Shown here: positions 1 through 5,761 of the stretch, piece after piece
How positions within the stretch are numbered: position 1 is the first letter of the stretch
How the letters are laid out: each line of letters begins with the position of its first letter
From: Synergistaceae bacterium
GTDB lineage: Bacteria; Synergistota; Synergistia; Synergistales; Aminobacteriaceae
Direction of reading: 5' to 3'
DNA: 6,525 nt
Assembly: GCA_017447325.1 (NCBI GenBank)
Contig: JAFSNU010000354.1
Location: 1 to 6,525, forward strand
The notes under the pieces: model-generated
Databases searched by the model: none
What the model saw: only the letters and a program-made list of their open reading frames with translations
What the model was told of the DNA's origin: nothing
Program-made: the position numbers and the translations under genes

Positions 1-14
1 GAGTGATATAAATT

Positions 15-455
15 ATGAATAACCGCAAAGGCTTTTCGCTTGTCGAGCTTCTGATCGTGATAGTGATAATGGGAATTTTAGGCGCGGGAGTGATGCTGTC
101 GAGCAGCGGAGCCGTTGCGTCGGCTCGGGCTTTAACTATCATAAACGACTTGCGAAGCTTGAAAGAGGCCGCGCTGTTATTCTATCTCGATAATCCAGAC
201 GGCGAACTGAACATTGAAAATATCAAAACTTATATTGACAATTCTGACAAGCTCACAAGTACTGTTTATGATATACAGCAGAACACGACTACTAATATAT
301 ATTTTATAAGCTATAATTTAGCGAGCGAGCCTAACAAGTCCGAAATTATAAGTCGCCTCGCTTCACGCGCGAAGTCCGCCGGCTTGTTAAACGACATGAG
401 CGACAGCCCTGCTACTTATTCAAGCAGCCAGACAGTTTACGTGAAAGCTTATTAA
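15..455 (+). CDS. Type IV prepilin / pseudopilin-like protein
   Basis: This 146-residue protein has a class III (prepilin) signal. A short basic leader, MNNRKG, is followed by FSLVE, so prepilin peptidase should cleave after Gly6 and leave Phe at the mature N-terminus with the conserved Glu5 (E11 of the precursor). Residues 7 to about 28 form the hydrophobic N-terminal helix (LLIVIVIMGILGAGVM) that packs in the pilus core and anchors the subunit in the inner membrane. The remaining 115 or so residues are a small polar domain with no cysteine, so there is no disulfide-bonded D-region. Family knowledge: such proteins are subunits of type IV pili, type II secretion or competence pili; the sequence does not decide which. 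No other pilus gene is visible. The ATG is chosen because it gives exactly the expected short leader. A possible Shine-Dalgarno remnant, GAG, lies at the window's first bases, and the upstream gene, if any, is cut off. Confidence 0.9.
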   Translation: MNNRKGFSLVELLIVIVIMGILGAGVMLSSSGAVASARALTIINDLRSLKEAALLFYLDNPDGELNIENIKTYIDNSDKLTSTVYDIQQNTTTNIYFISYNLASEPNKSEIISRLASRAKSAGLLNDMSDSPATYSSSQTVYVKAY

Positions 456-459
456 GTTT

Positions 460-481
460 AAAATTAATTTAAAATTAATTT
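460..481. repeat. Two tandem 11-bp AT repeats
   Basis: AAAATTAATTT occurs twice back to back in the 53-bp spacer between the prepilin and the esterase gene. No GC-rich hairpin is present in this spacer, so no intrinsic terminator separates the two genes. The repeat may simply reflect the AT-rich intergenic composition, because similar strings recur elsewhere in the window. Confidence 0.45.
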
Positions 482-489
482 TATTAATT

Positions 490-496
490 AAAGGAG
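490..496 (+). promoter_or_regulatory. Ribosome binding site of the esterase gene
   Basis: AAAGGAG matches the anti-Shine-Dalgarno well and lies 12 nt before the ATG at 509, slightly long spacing. It supports that ATG as the start. No in-frame alternative start lies between the site and the ATG. Confidence 0.75.
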
Positions 497-508
497 TTTG
501 ATTTAAGA

Positions 509-1339
509 ATGTTGAAACGAGTTTTGATTTTAGTTTTTGTTTTAAGTTTAGCTTTAGCTTCGCAAGCTCTTGCAGGCGAGCAAGCTTTAACTATTGACGG
601 AGATCACGGCAAGCTTGCAGCTATTTTGCAAGTGCCGGACGGCAAAGAGTCTTATCCAATCGTGATAATTTGCCACGGGTTCACAGCGCAGAAAGAATAT
701 TTATTATTAAAAACTTTAGCCGATGATTTAGAGGCTTGCGGCATCGCGTCGTTAAGATTTGATTTTAACGGACACGGAGCAAGCGGCGGACGTTTCGAGG
801 ACATGACTGTAGTAAACGAGTTGAGCGACGCTAAGAAAGTTTTTGAATATATTAAAAATAATTTAAAACAAGTTAATCAAATTGCGCTTGCAGGACACTC
901 TCAGGGCGGAGTTATAGCGAGCATGACAGCCGGGGACTTGGCCGGCGAGATTAAAGCTCTTGTGTTATTAGCCCCGGCGGCAGTCTTAAAAGATGACGCA
1001 ATACGAGGCGTGAATATTTTTGGAGTAAATATTAATCCGTTGGACGTTCCAGAGGCCGTCGAGATTATGGGCAGCAATTTAAAAATGGGACGCGAATATA
1101 TTTTAACTGCAAGAACTCTCCAGATTTATGAGACAGCGCGCAAGTTTAAAAATCCCGTGTGCTTAATTCACGGCAAGGCTGACACTATAGTGCCCTACAC
1201 TTACAGCCAGCGTTATCATGAAATTTATGCCAACAGCGAATTAAATTTAATTGACGGCTGGGATCACGGCTTCAATAATCACGAGTCTGAAGCAGCGAAG
1301 ATCGCCGCGAATTTCTTTGCGAAAGTTTTATTAAAATAA
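509..1339 (+). CDS. Exported alpha/beta hydrolase, cinnamoyl/feruloyl esterase-like
   Basis: This 276-residue serine hydrolase probably cleaves ester-linked hydroxycinnamates (ferulate, p-coumarate and similar) or other short acyl esters outside the cytoplasm. Residues 1-22 form a Sec signal peptide: MLKR, a hydrophobic core, then an A-L-A cleavage motif before Gly23. Visible fold elements are the oxyanion-hole segment CHGFTAQK (about 55-62), the RFDFNGHGASGGRFEDMT block (about 83-100) typical of the cinnamoyl esterase group, the nucleophile elbow GHSQGG with Ser131, LLAPAA (153-158) leading into a lid insertion (about 160-205), the acid in HGKADTIVP (Asp225), and the catalytic His253 in WDHGF. 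The triad is therefore complete. The blocks match from memory the Lactobacillus/Butyrivibrio cinnamoyl esterases, which are often cytoplasmic; here a signal peptide is present. A strong ribosome binding site precedes the ATG and a hairpin terminator follows. Substrate is an inference; a general acyl esterase or peptidase-like hydrolase is the alternative. Confidence 0.92.
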   Translation: MLKRVLILVFVLSLALASQALAGEQALTIDGDHGKLAAILQVPDGKESYPIVIICHGFTAQKEYLLLKTLADDLEACGIASLRFDFNGHGASGGRFEDMTVVNELSDAKKVFEYIKNNLKQVNQIALAGHSQGGVIASMTAGDLAGEIKALVLLAPAAVLKDDAIRGVNIFGVNINPLDVPEAVEIMGSNLKMGREYILTARTLQIYETARKFKNPVCLIHGKADTIVPYTYSQRYHEIYANSELNLIDGWDHGFNNHESEAAKIAANFFAKVLLK

Positions 1340-1365
1340 TTTTATAATTTAAAAATTTAAAATTT

Positions 1366-1397
1366 AAGACGCGTTGCGTTAAGTTACAGCGCGTCTT
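1366..1397. terminator. Probable bidirectional intrinsic terminator between the esterase gene and holA
   Basis: AAGACGCG (1366-1373) pairs perfectly with CGCGTCTT (1390-1397). The stem extends by three more pairs, including one G-U, around a loop of about 10 nt. On the plus strand it is followed by a T-rich run (TTTATTTATTTTATT). On the minus strand it is followed by TTAAATTTTAAATTTTT. It sits 26 nt after the esterase stop and 11 nt beyond the holA stop, as expected for two convergent genes sharing one terminator. Confidence 0.8.
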
Positions 1398-1408
1398 TAT
1401 TTATTTTA

Positions 1409-2446
1409 TTATCTTTTGCTCATGATTAATTCCCACAAAATTACTTCAAAGCCAGGCCAGCCAGTTGCGTCGTTGCCTTTCTCGTCGTAAGATAATTTAA
1501 TTGCTTTAAGCAAAAATATTTTCAACGCGCGTTCTCCGTAATTTCTTAACGCCTCGCGGGCCATTTTAACAGCGTAAGCATTTAAATTTTTCTGCCCAAT
1601 CGCTGCCAGTGCTTTATCAGAATTTTGTTTAAACGCCGCGATATATACAGCTGGTCTTAATCTGTTGCATAAGCCGGTTAAAACAGGCAATAAAATATCT
1701 TGACGCAAATATTTTAACGAGTTCGCGACATCTTTATATTTCGCCTGGCAGACTCCATCAAGAAATGTTAGTAACGCCCTGCTGCCCTCGTCGAACGACA
1801 ACGCCCGAACTAAATTTACATCAACGCCGCTTTTAAGTTTCTTAATTTCAGCATACCCGCCCAAATTATATAATACAGCTCTTAACTCTTCCTGCGAATC
1901 TATAAACTCGCCTAATAAAGCCGCAGCGTCCGGCGCAAGTTTTATATTTTTTTCACGCGCGAGACCAAGCAGCCAGTCTTTACGCTTCCAAGGCGGGACT
2001 TCGGCCTCGCCCTTCAAAACTTTTACTTTATCTAATTTAAATAAATTTATATTCTTGCCCTTGCCTTTAGCTTTAGTTTTAGATTTAGCTTTAGGCTTGT
2101 CTTCACTTTCGCTCTCTTCATCCTCCGGCTCGTCAGACTTTAAAGCGTTTGCGAAAGCCGCAATAATTACTGAACTTGCATTTTTATCGTCCGGCGCGTC
2201 AATGCTCTCGATTAATCTCTCGGGAAACTCGCCTAATAATTCCGCGCTCTCGCATACTATAATCTGCTTATCTTCAAACAATCCCCGGGCATTTGCGTGT
2301 TCAAACAAGCTCTGCCAGTTCGCAAAATTTACTCCGGCCTCGAACTTTCCGGACAACACATAGCCCTCATGTTCAAGATTTTTAATTTCCTCGCTTAACT
2401 GCCTACGCTGACCTAAATGCTGCTCGATTAAAATTAATTTTGCCAT
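1409..2446 (-). CDS. holA: DNA polymerase III delta subunit (clamp loader)
   Basis: This 345-residue protein is close in length to E. coli delta (about 343). Delta opens the beta sliding clamp as part of the cytoplasmic clamp-loader complex. The match is to the divergent HolA family, not a single catalytic motif. It has the N-terminal LILIE strand and the family pattern of a Phe-rich segment ending in an 'LF..kqiivces.elL' strand (residues about 35-71, FEAGVNFANWQSLFEH to CESAELL). A central domain with PPWKRKDWLLGLAREKNIKL and ALLGEF..SQEELRAVLYNL follows (about 151-194), as in delta domain II/III. The C-terminal collar-like helices include EALRNYGERALKIFLLKAIKLSY (about 298-320). Residues 104-132 are an unusual linker: an acidic SDEPEDEESESEDKP stretch, then Lys/Ala-rich KAKSKTKAKGKGK. 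The nearest GGG-containing candidate ribosome site is about 18 nt before the ATG, so there is no good Shine-Dalgarno. The leader and first 25 or so codons are repeated six times upstream. Same orientation as leuS. Function is fairly secure; the exact start is less so. Confidence 0.78.
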   Translation of the reverse strand: MAKLILIEQHLGQRRQLSEEIKNLEHEGYVLSGKFEAGVNFANWQSLFEHANARGLFEDKQIIVCESAELLGEFPERLIESIDAPDDKNASSVIIAAFANALKSDEPEDEESESEDKPKAKSKTKAKGKGKNINLFKLDKVKVLKGEAEVPPWKRKDWLLGLAREKNIKLAPDAAALLGEFIDSQEELRAVLYNLGGYAEIKKLKSGVDVNLVRALSFDEGSRALLTFLDGVCQAKYKDVANSLKYLRQDILLPVLTGLCNRLRPAVYIAAFKQNSDKALAAIGQKNLNAYAVKMAREALRNYGERALKIFLLKAIKLSYDEKGNDATGWPGFEVILWELIMSKR

Positions 2447-2454
2447 AATAATTT

Positions 2455-2550
2455 TTAATTAAATTCCCAGTGCTTAAGATTTTTAATTTCCTCGCTTAAC
2501 TGCCGACGCTCTGCAAAAAAATGCTGCTCGATTAAAATTAATTTAGCCGT
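2455..2550 (-). pseudogene. holA 5'-end copy 1 (start codon ACG, frame open)
   Basis: This is the copy nearest holA and the most similar to it: it keeps SEEIKNL and the AAGATTTTTAATTTCC block. The holA frame is open for 31 codons (AKLILIEQHFFAERRQL...KHWEFN) and ends in a TAA 8 nt before the holA ATG. The position of the start codon is ACG, which is a poor initiator, and there is no Shine-Dalgarno. It is probably not translated by itself. Confidence 0.8.
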
Positions 2551-2558
2551 AATAATTT

Positions 2559-2654
2559 TTAATTAAATTCCCAGTGCTTAAAATTTTTAATTTGCTCGCT
2601 AAACTGCCGACGCTTTGCAAAAAAATGCTGCTCGATTAAAATTAATTTCGCCGT
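2559..2654 (-). pseudogene. holA 5'-end copy 2 (start codon ACG, frame open)
   Basis: Same layout as copy 1, with ACG at the start position and an open frame of 31 codons ending in TAA 8 nt before copy 1. It differs from copy 1 in coding changes such as E to K (FFAKRRQF), L to F and E to Q. These are amino-acid-changing differences, which suggests weak constraint. Confidence 0.78.
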
Positions 2655-2703
2655 AATAATTTTTAATTAAATTCCCAGTGCTTTAAATTTTTAATTTGCT
2701 CGC

Positions 2704-2757
2704 TTAACTGCCTACGCTCTGCAAAAAATGCTGCTCGATTAAAATTAATTTCGCCAT
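2704..2757 (-). pseudogene. holA 5'-end copy 3 (ATG, frameshifted, 17 codons)
   Basis: It starts with ATG but has six A/T bases where the open copies have seven. The frame shifts after EQH and ends early as MAKLILIEQHFLQSVGS. The unit still measures 104 bp because the leader T-run has one extra base. It carries CCTACG like holA itself rather than the CCGACG of copies 1, 2, 4 and 6. Confidence 0.8.
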
Positions 2758-2766
2758 GATAATTTT

Positions 2767-2862
2767 TTAATTAAATTCCCAGTGCTTAAAATTTTTAATT
2801 TGCTCGCTTAATTGCCGACGTTCTGCAAAAAAATGCTGCTCGATTAAAATTAATTTCGCCAT
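2767..2862 (-). pseudogene. holA 5'-end copy 4 (ATG, frame open, 31 codons)
   Basis: ATG start and full 31-codon open frame in the holA phase (MAKLILIEQHFFAERRQL, then SEQIKNF and a KHWEFN tail). TAA lies 9 nt before the ATG of copy 3. There is no recognisable Shine-Dalgarno in front. It is near-identical to copy 6. Confidence 0.8.
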
Positions 2863-2911
2863 AATAATTTTTAATTAAATTCCCAGTGCTTTAAATTTTT
2901 AATTTGCTTGC

Positions 2912-2965
2912 TTAACTGCCTACGCTCTGCAAAAAATGCTGCTCGATTAAAATTAATTTCGCCAT
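2912..2965 (-). pseudogene. holA 5'-end copy 5 (ATG, frameshifted, 17 codons)
   Basis: It carries the same six-base homopolymer frameshift, CCTACG variant and extra leader T as copy 3, and differs from it by about one base (GCTTG for GCTCG). The short frame again reads MAKLILIEQHFLQSVGS. The shared defects show copies 3 and 5 descend from one already broken unit. Confidence 0.8.
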
Positions 2966-2974
2966 GATAATTTT

Positions 2975-3070
2975 TTAATTAAATTCCCAGTGCTTTAAAT
3001 TTTTAATTTGCTCGCTTAATTGCCGACGTTCTGCAAAAAAATGCTGCTCGATTAAAATTAATTTAGCCAT
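2975..3070 (-). pseudogene. holA 5'-end copy 6 (ATG, frame open, 31 codons)
   Basis: This is the outermost copy, first to be transcribed after leuS. It has ATG GCT and an open frame of 31 codons in the holA phase, ending in TAA 9 nt before the ATG of copy 5. Its leader differs from the internal ones: it has six extra bases, lacks the CACTGGGAA segment, and joins directly to the hairpin behind leuS. This may be the original holA leader. Confidence 0.8.
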
Positions 3071-3093
3071 AATAATTTTTGATTTTAATTAAA

Positions 3094-3133
3094 GCCTCTC
3101 GGGCTGAAATTTTAAAATTAAAGCGCGAGAGGC
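3094..3133 (-). terminator. Hairpin behind leuS, probable terminator
   Basis: GCCTCTCG (3094-3101) pairs with CGAGAGGC (3126-3133), and after one mismatch GCT/AGC adds three more pairs. The AT-rich apex contains the self-complementary AATTTTAAAATT. It begins 28 nt after the leuS stop. On the minus strand the stem is followed by TTTAATTAAAATC, a short and interrupted U-tract, so termination may be partial and some read-through into the array and holA is possible. Confidence 0.65.
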
Positions 3134-3161
3134 CGAGTTAATTTTTAATTTTAAATTTTAT

Positions 3162-5648
3162 TTACTTCACAACTATATTCACAAGCTTGTCCGGCACTGC
3201 GATAATTTTAATTACCTGCTTGCCGTCTAACTTATCTTTCACGGCTTGATCGTTCATAATGTCCTGCTCGAGCTCTTCACGGCTCAAGCCAGCCGGACGC
3301 TCAAGTTTCGCTCGTATCTTGCCGTTGATCTGAACAACTATCGTCACCGCATCCTGAACTAACGCATTATTATCAAACTCAGGCCAAGCCTCGAGGCAAA
3401 GCATCTTGTCATGGCCCAACATCTCCCATAACTCTTCAGTTATGTGCGGGCAGAACGGCGATAAACAATTTAATAAAGCCTCGGCGGCCTCGCGCTTTAA
3501 GTCCCAGGCAGTATCGCCCTCGTCTTTAAGTCCCGTAATGCTGTTGGTTAATTCCATAAGCCGCGCTATCGCCGTGTTAAACTGTTTCTCTTCGCTGATG
3601 TCATGCGTGACTTCTTTAATAGTGCTGTGAATTTTGCGCTTGAAGTCTCGAAGCCCGCGCTCTTTCAAGTCACTCATCGCGATAATTTTATTATGCGCTG
3701 ATAATTTTTCTAAATTATCTTCAACGAAACGCCACACGCGGCTCAAAAATCTATACGCACCCTCGACGCCTCTTTCACTCCAATCAAGATCGTTATTCGG
3801 CGGAGCGGCGAATAAAATAAATAATCTCGCAGTGTCAGCGCCGTACTTATTAATTATCTCAGACGGATCTACTACATTTCCCACTGACTTCGACATTTTA
3901 CTGCCGTCTTTAAGCACCATGCCTTGCGTTAATAAATTTTTGAACGGCTCGCGAACGCTAATCATTCCCGAGTCGGCCAAGAATTTCGTGAAAAATCTTG
4001 CGTAAATCAAATGCAGGCACGCGTGTTCTATACCTCCGATATACTGGTCAACCGGCATCCAGTAATCAACATCTTTCTTCTCGAACGGCAAATTTTCATC
4101 ATGCGGCGAGCAGTATCTATCAAAATACCATGACGAGCAAAAGAACGTGTCCATAGTATCGGCCTCGCGCTTCGCGTCAGCTCCGCACACCGGGCATTTA
4201 ACGCTCAGCCAGTCAGGCAAGTCCAAGAGCGGCGAGCGTCCTACTTCTTTCACTTCGACGTCTTCAGGCAATAACACCGGCAAATCTTTTTCCGGCACAG
4301 GCACGACTCCGCAGTGCGGACAGTGTATAAACGGAATGGGCGTTCCCCAGTATCTTTGACGTGAGATCAACCAGTCGCGTAATTTAAAATTAACTTCGCG
4401 CTTGCAAATTCCCTCGCGCTCGCCCCAGTCGATCATTTTAGTTATAGCCTCTTCAGTCTCGAGGCCGTCAAACTCGCCGGAGTTGCAGACTATTCCATAC
4501 TCTTCATAAGCGCGCGTCATAGTCTCGCCGTCAAATTCCGTCCCGTCTTTAGCTTTCACGATTGGTATAACAGGAATATTATATTTGCGGCAAAATTCAA
4601 AGTCGCGCTGGTCTCCGCAAGGCACGCCCATAATCGCGCCCGTTCCGTAATCAGTCAAAATATAATTCGCAATCCAAATCGGCACGGGCTTTTTAGTCAC
4701 GGGATGAATGCCATAGAACGGCGTCTTAAAGCCTAACTTCTCAGCTCCAGCGTCTGATCTTTCAATATTGCTCTGGCCGGCAACGCGCTTGACAAATTCT
4801 TTAAGCTGCGCAGCTTCATGCTCAGGCATTTTATCAATCATAGCCTTGACAAGCTCATGCTCAGGAGCAAGAGCTATAAACGTCACGCCGTAAATCGTGT
4901 CAAATCTTGTCGTGTAAACTTCAAGATTATAATTTAAATCGGGCACGTTAAACGCGAGCCGTGCGCCTTCGGACCTGCCGATCCAATTCGTCTGCATAAT
5001 TCTCACGCGCTTAGGCCAGCCCTGCAAACCCTTTTCAATATCATCAAGCAATTCCTGCGCGTAGTCAGTGATCTTAATAAACCACTGTGTTAAATTTTTT
5101 TTCGTGACTTTGCTGTGGCATCTCCAGCACTCGCCGTTCTCGACCTGCTCGTTTGCCAAGACAGTGCCGCAAGTGTCGCACCAGTTCACCGGAGCTTCCT
5201 TCCTGAACACAAGGCCTTTCTCGTACATCTTTAAAAATATATACTGATTCCATTTGTAATATTCAGGCAAGCACGTAATCGCGCCGTGATCCCAGTCGTA
5301 ACTGTAGCCCATGCGCTTTAACTGTCCGGTCATGTACTCGATATTTTTTAACGTCCAGTCATGGGGCTTAGTCTTATATTTAATCGCCGCATTTTCAGCC
5401 GGCATTCCGAACGAGTCAAAGCCCATTGTGTATAAAACGTTCTTGCCTTTCTTGCGTAAAAATCTCGCGAGCGCGTCGCCTATAGAATAATTGCGCACAT
5501 GTCCCATGTGAAGAGCGCCGCTCGGATACGGGAACATCTCAAGGCAAAAAAACTTTTCGCGCGTCTCGTCGGCTTTAACTTTAAAGCACTCGGACTCGTT
5601 CCATTTGCGCTGCCATTTGCCCTCTATCCTTTCAAAGTCATAAGGCAT
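3162..5648 (-). CDS. leuS: Leucyl-tRNA synthetase
   Basis: This 828-residue class Ia aminoacyl-tRNA synthetase charges tRNA-Leu with leucine in the cytoplasm and is full length for bacterial LeuRS. Visible landmarks are the HIGH-type HMGH (47-50) in FPYPSGALHMGH and a first zinc-ribbon-like CDTC...CWRC cluster (157-177). The CP1 editing domain has TTRFDTIYG (246-254) and GTGAIMGVPCGDQRDFEF (335-352). The catalytic core has LRDWLISRQRYWGTPIP (423-439), a second pair of cysteine knuckles CPHC (443-446) and CPVC (485-488), DTMDTFFCSSWYF (497-509), and KMSKS (584-588). An alpha-helical anticodon-binding region follows, and the C-terminal domain ends in VPDKLVNIVVK as usual. In the editing loop the two aspartates of D-Q-R-D are kept (346, 349), but the residue before them is Gly where I recall His in E. 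coli (GHDQRD). A strong Shine-Dalgarno fixes the start. Confidence 0.99.
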   Translation of the reverse strand: MPYDFERIEGKWQRKWNESECFKVKADETREKFFCLEMFPYPSGALHMGHVRNYSIGDALARFLRKKGKNVLYTMGFDSFGMPAENAAIKYKTKPHDWTLKNIEYMTGQLKRMGYSYDWDHGAITCLPEYYKWNQYIFLKMYEKGLVFRKEAPVNWCDTCGTVLANEQVENGECWRCHSKVTKKNLTQWFIKITDYAQELLDDIEKGLQGWPKRVRIMQTNWIGRSEGARLAFNVPDLNYNLEVYTTRFDTIYGVTFIALAPEHELVKAMIDKMPEHEAAQLKEFVKRVAGQSNIERSDAGAEKLGFKTPFYGIHPVTKKPVPIWIANYILTDYGTGAIMGVPCGDQRDFEFCRKYNIPVIPIVKAKDGTEFDGETMTRAYEEYGIVCNSGEFDGLETEEAITKMIDWGEREGICKREVNFKLRDWLISRQRYWGTPIPFIHCPHCGVVPVPEKDLPVLLPEDVEVKEVGRSPLLDLPDWLSVKCPVCGADAKREADTMDTFFCSSWYFDRYCSPHDENLPFEKKDVDYWMPVDQYIGGIEHACLHLIYARFFTKFLADSGMISVREPFKNLLTQGMVLKDGSKMSKSVGNVVDPSEIINKYGADTARLFILFAAPPNNDLDWSERGVEGAYRFLSRVWRFVEDNLEKLSAHNKIIAMSDLKERGLRDFKRKIHSTIKEVTHDISEEKQFNTAIARLMELTNSITGLKDEGDTAWDLKREAAEALLNCLSPFCPHITEELWEMLGHDKMLCLEAWPEFDNNALVQDAVTIVVQINGKIRAKLERPAGLSREELEQDIMNDQAVKDKLDGKQVIKIIAVPDKLVNIVVK

Positions 5649-5658
5649 TAAATTTTTT

Positions 5659-5665
5659 CCTCCTT
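5659..5665 (-). promoter_or_regulatory. Ribosome binding site of leuS
   Basis: On the minus strand AAGGAGG lies 10 nt before the ATG. It is a strong canonical Shine-Dalgarno, which confirms the start and shows that this genome uses such sites. That contrasts with holA and its copies, which have none. Confidence 0.9.
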
Positions 5666-5761
5666 AATCAAACTTATAATTAATAAAAATTATAATTAAT
5701 TTTAATATAAATTTTATAATATAATAAATTTTAAAGATTAATTAAAAGAGAGTAGGCGCGG
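5666..5761. promoter_or_regulatory. AT-rich divergent promoter region between leuS and the nuclease gene
   Basis: This short spacer must serve two divergent genes. Candidate -10 boxes TATAAT occur on the plus strand at 5691-5696, 5716-5721 and 5721-5726, and on the minus strand at 5689-5694. I see no convincing -35 box for either direction, and in DNA this AT-rich such matches arise by chance. No T-box leader for leuS is recognisable. The nuclease gene has only a weak ribosome site (AGAGAG, 5748-5753). Confidence 0.4.

Larger units (their letters stand above)
2447..3093 (-). repeat. 104-bp tandem array copied from the holA start region
   Basis: The string TTCCCAGTGCT recurs at 2464, 2568, 2672, 2776, 2880 and 2984, an exact 104-bp period. 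Using AAGATTTTT-type segments as unit starts, the units are 2476-2579, 2580-2683, 2684-2787, 2788-2891, 2892-2995 and a last unit from 2996 that diverges after about 3080. Each unit is a degenerate copy of holA's own 5' end (2375-2475): on the minus strand it reads leader, start codon, GC[G/T]AAATTAATTTTAATCG and onward for about 25 codons. The gene itself lacks 3 bp present in the copies (GGTCAG against TTTGCAGAG), so its own segment is 101 bp. After the last unit, homology continues with a 6-bp insertion (GATTTT) to about 3093, where the leuS terminator stem starts. There are no unique spacers between units, no terminal inverted repeats and no transposase. The units are partial gene duplications, probably made by slippage or unequal recombination. 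Confidence 0.95.

Noticed and set aside
460..482. AAAATTAATTTT as a specific operator
   Set aside because: The 12-mer is palindromic, but close variants recur throughout the AT-rich spacers and in holA coding sequence, so composition is a sufficient explanation.
2055..2363. Plus-strand ORF of 102 codons inside holA
   Set aside because: It is a shadow of the holA frame; its Leu/Ser-rich composition comes from the antisense of the Lys/Glu linker, and no ribosome site or family match is seen.
2704..2965. Sequencing error as cause of the frameshifts in copies 3 and 5
   Set aside because: Both copies share the same A-run loss together with a linked extra T and base substitutions, so a common ancestor is more likely than repeated errors, though homopolymer errors cannot be fully excluded.
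2447..3093. CRISPR array
   Set aside because: The period is regular, but the whole 104-bp unit is repeated with no unique spacers, the units derive from holA, and there are no cas genes.
2447..3093. Insertion sequence, MITE or integron-type repeat
   Set aside because: No terminal inverted repeats, target duplications or transposase are seen, and the unit is explained by holA's own 5' end.
3406..4359. Three plus-strand ORFs inside leuS
   Set aside because: All lie antisense to the certain leuS coding sequence and show no recognisable domains.
5649..5761. T-box riboswitch for leuS
   Set aside because: The leader is short and almost wholly A/T. I see no T-box consensus or GC-containing terminator/antiterminator pair.
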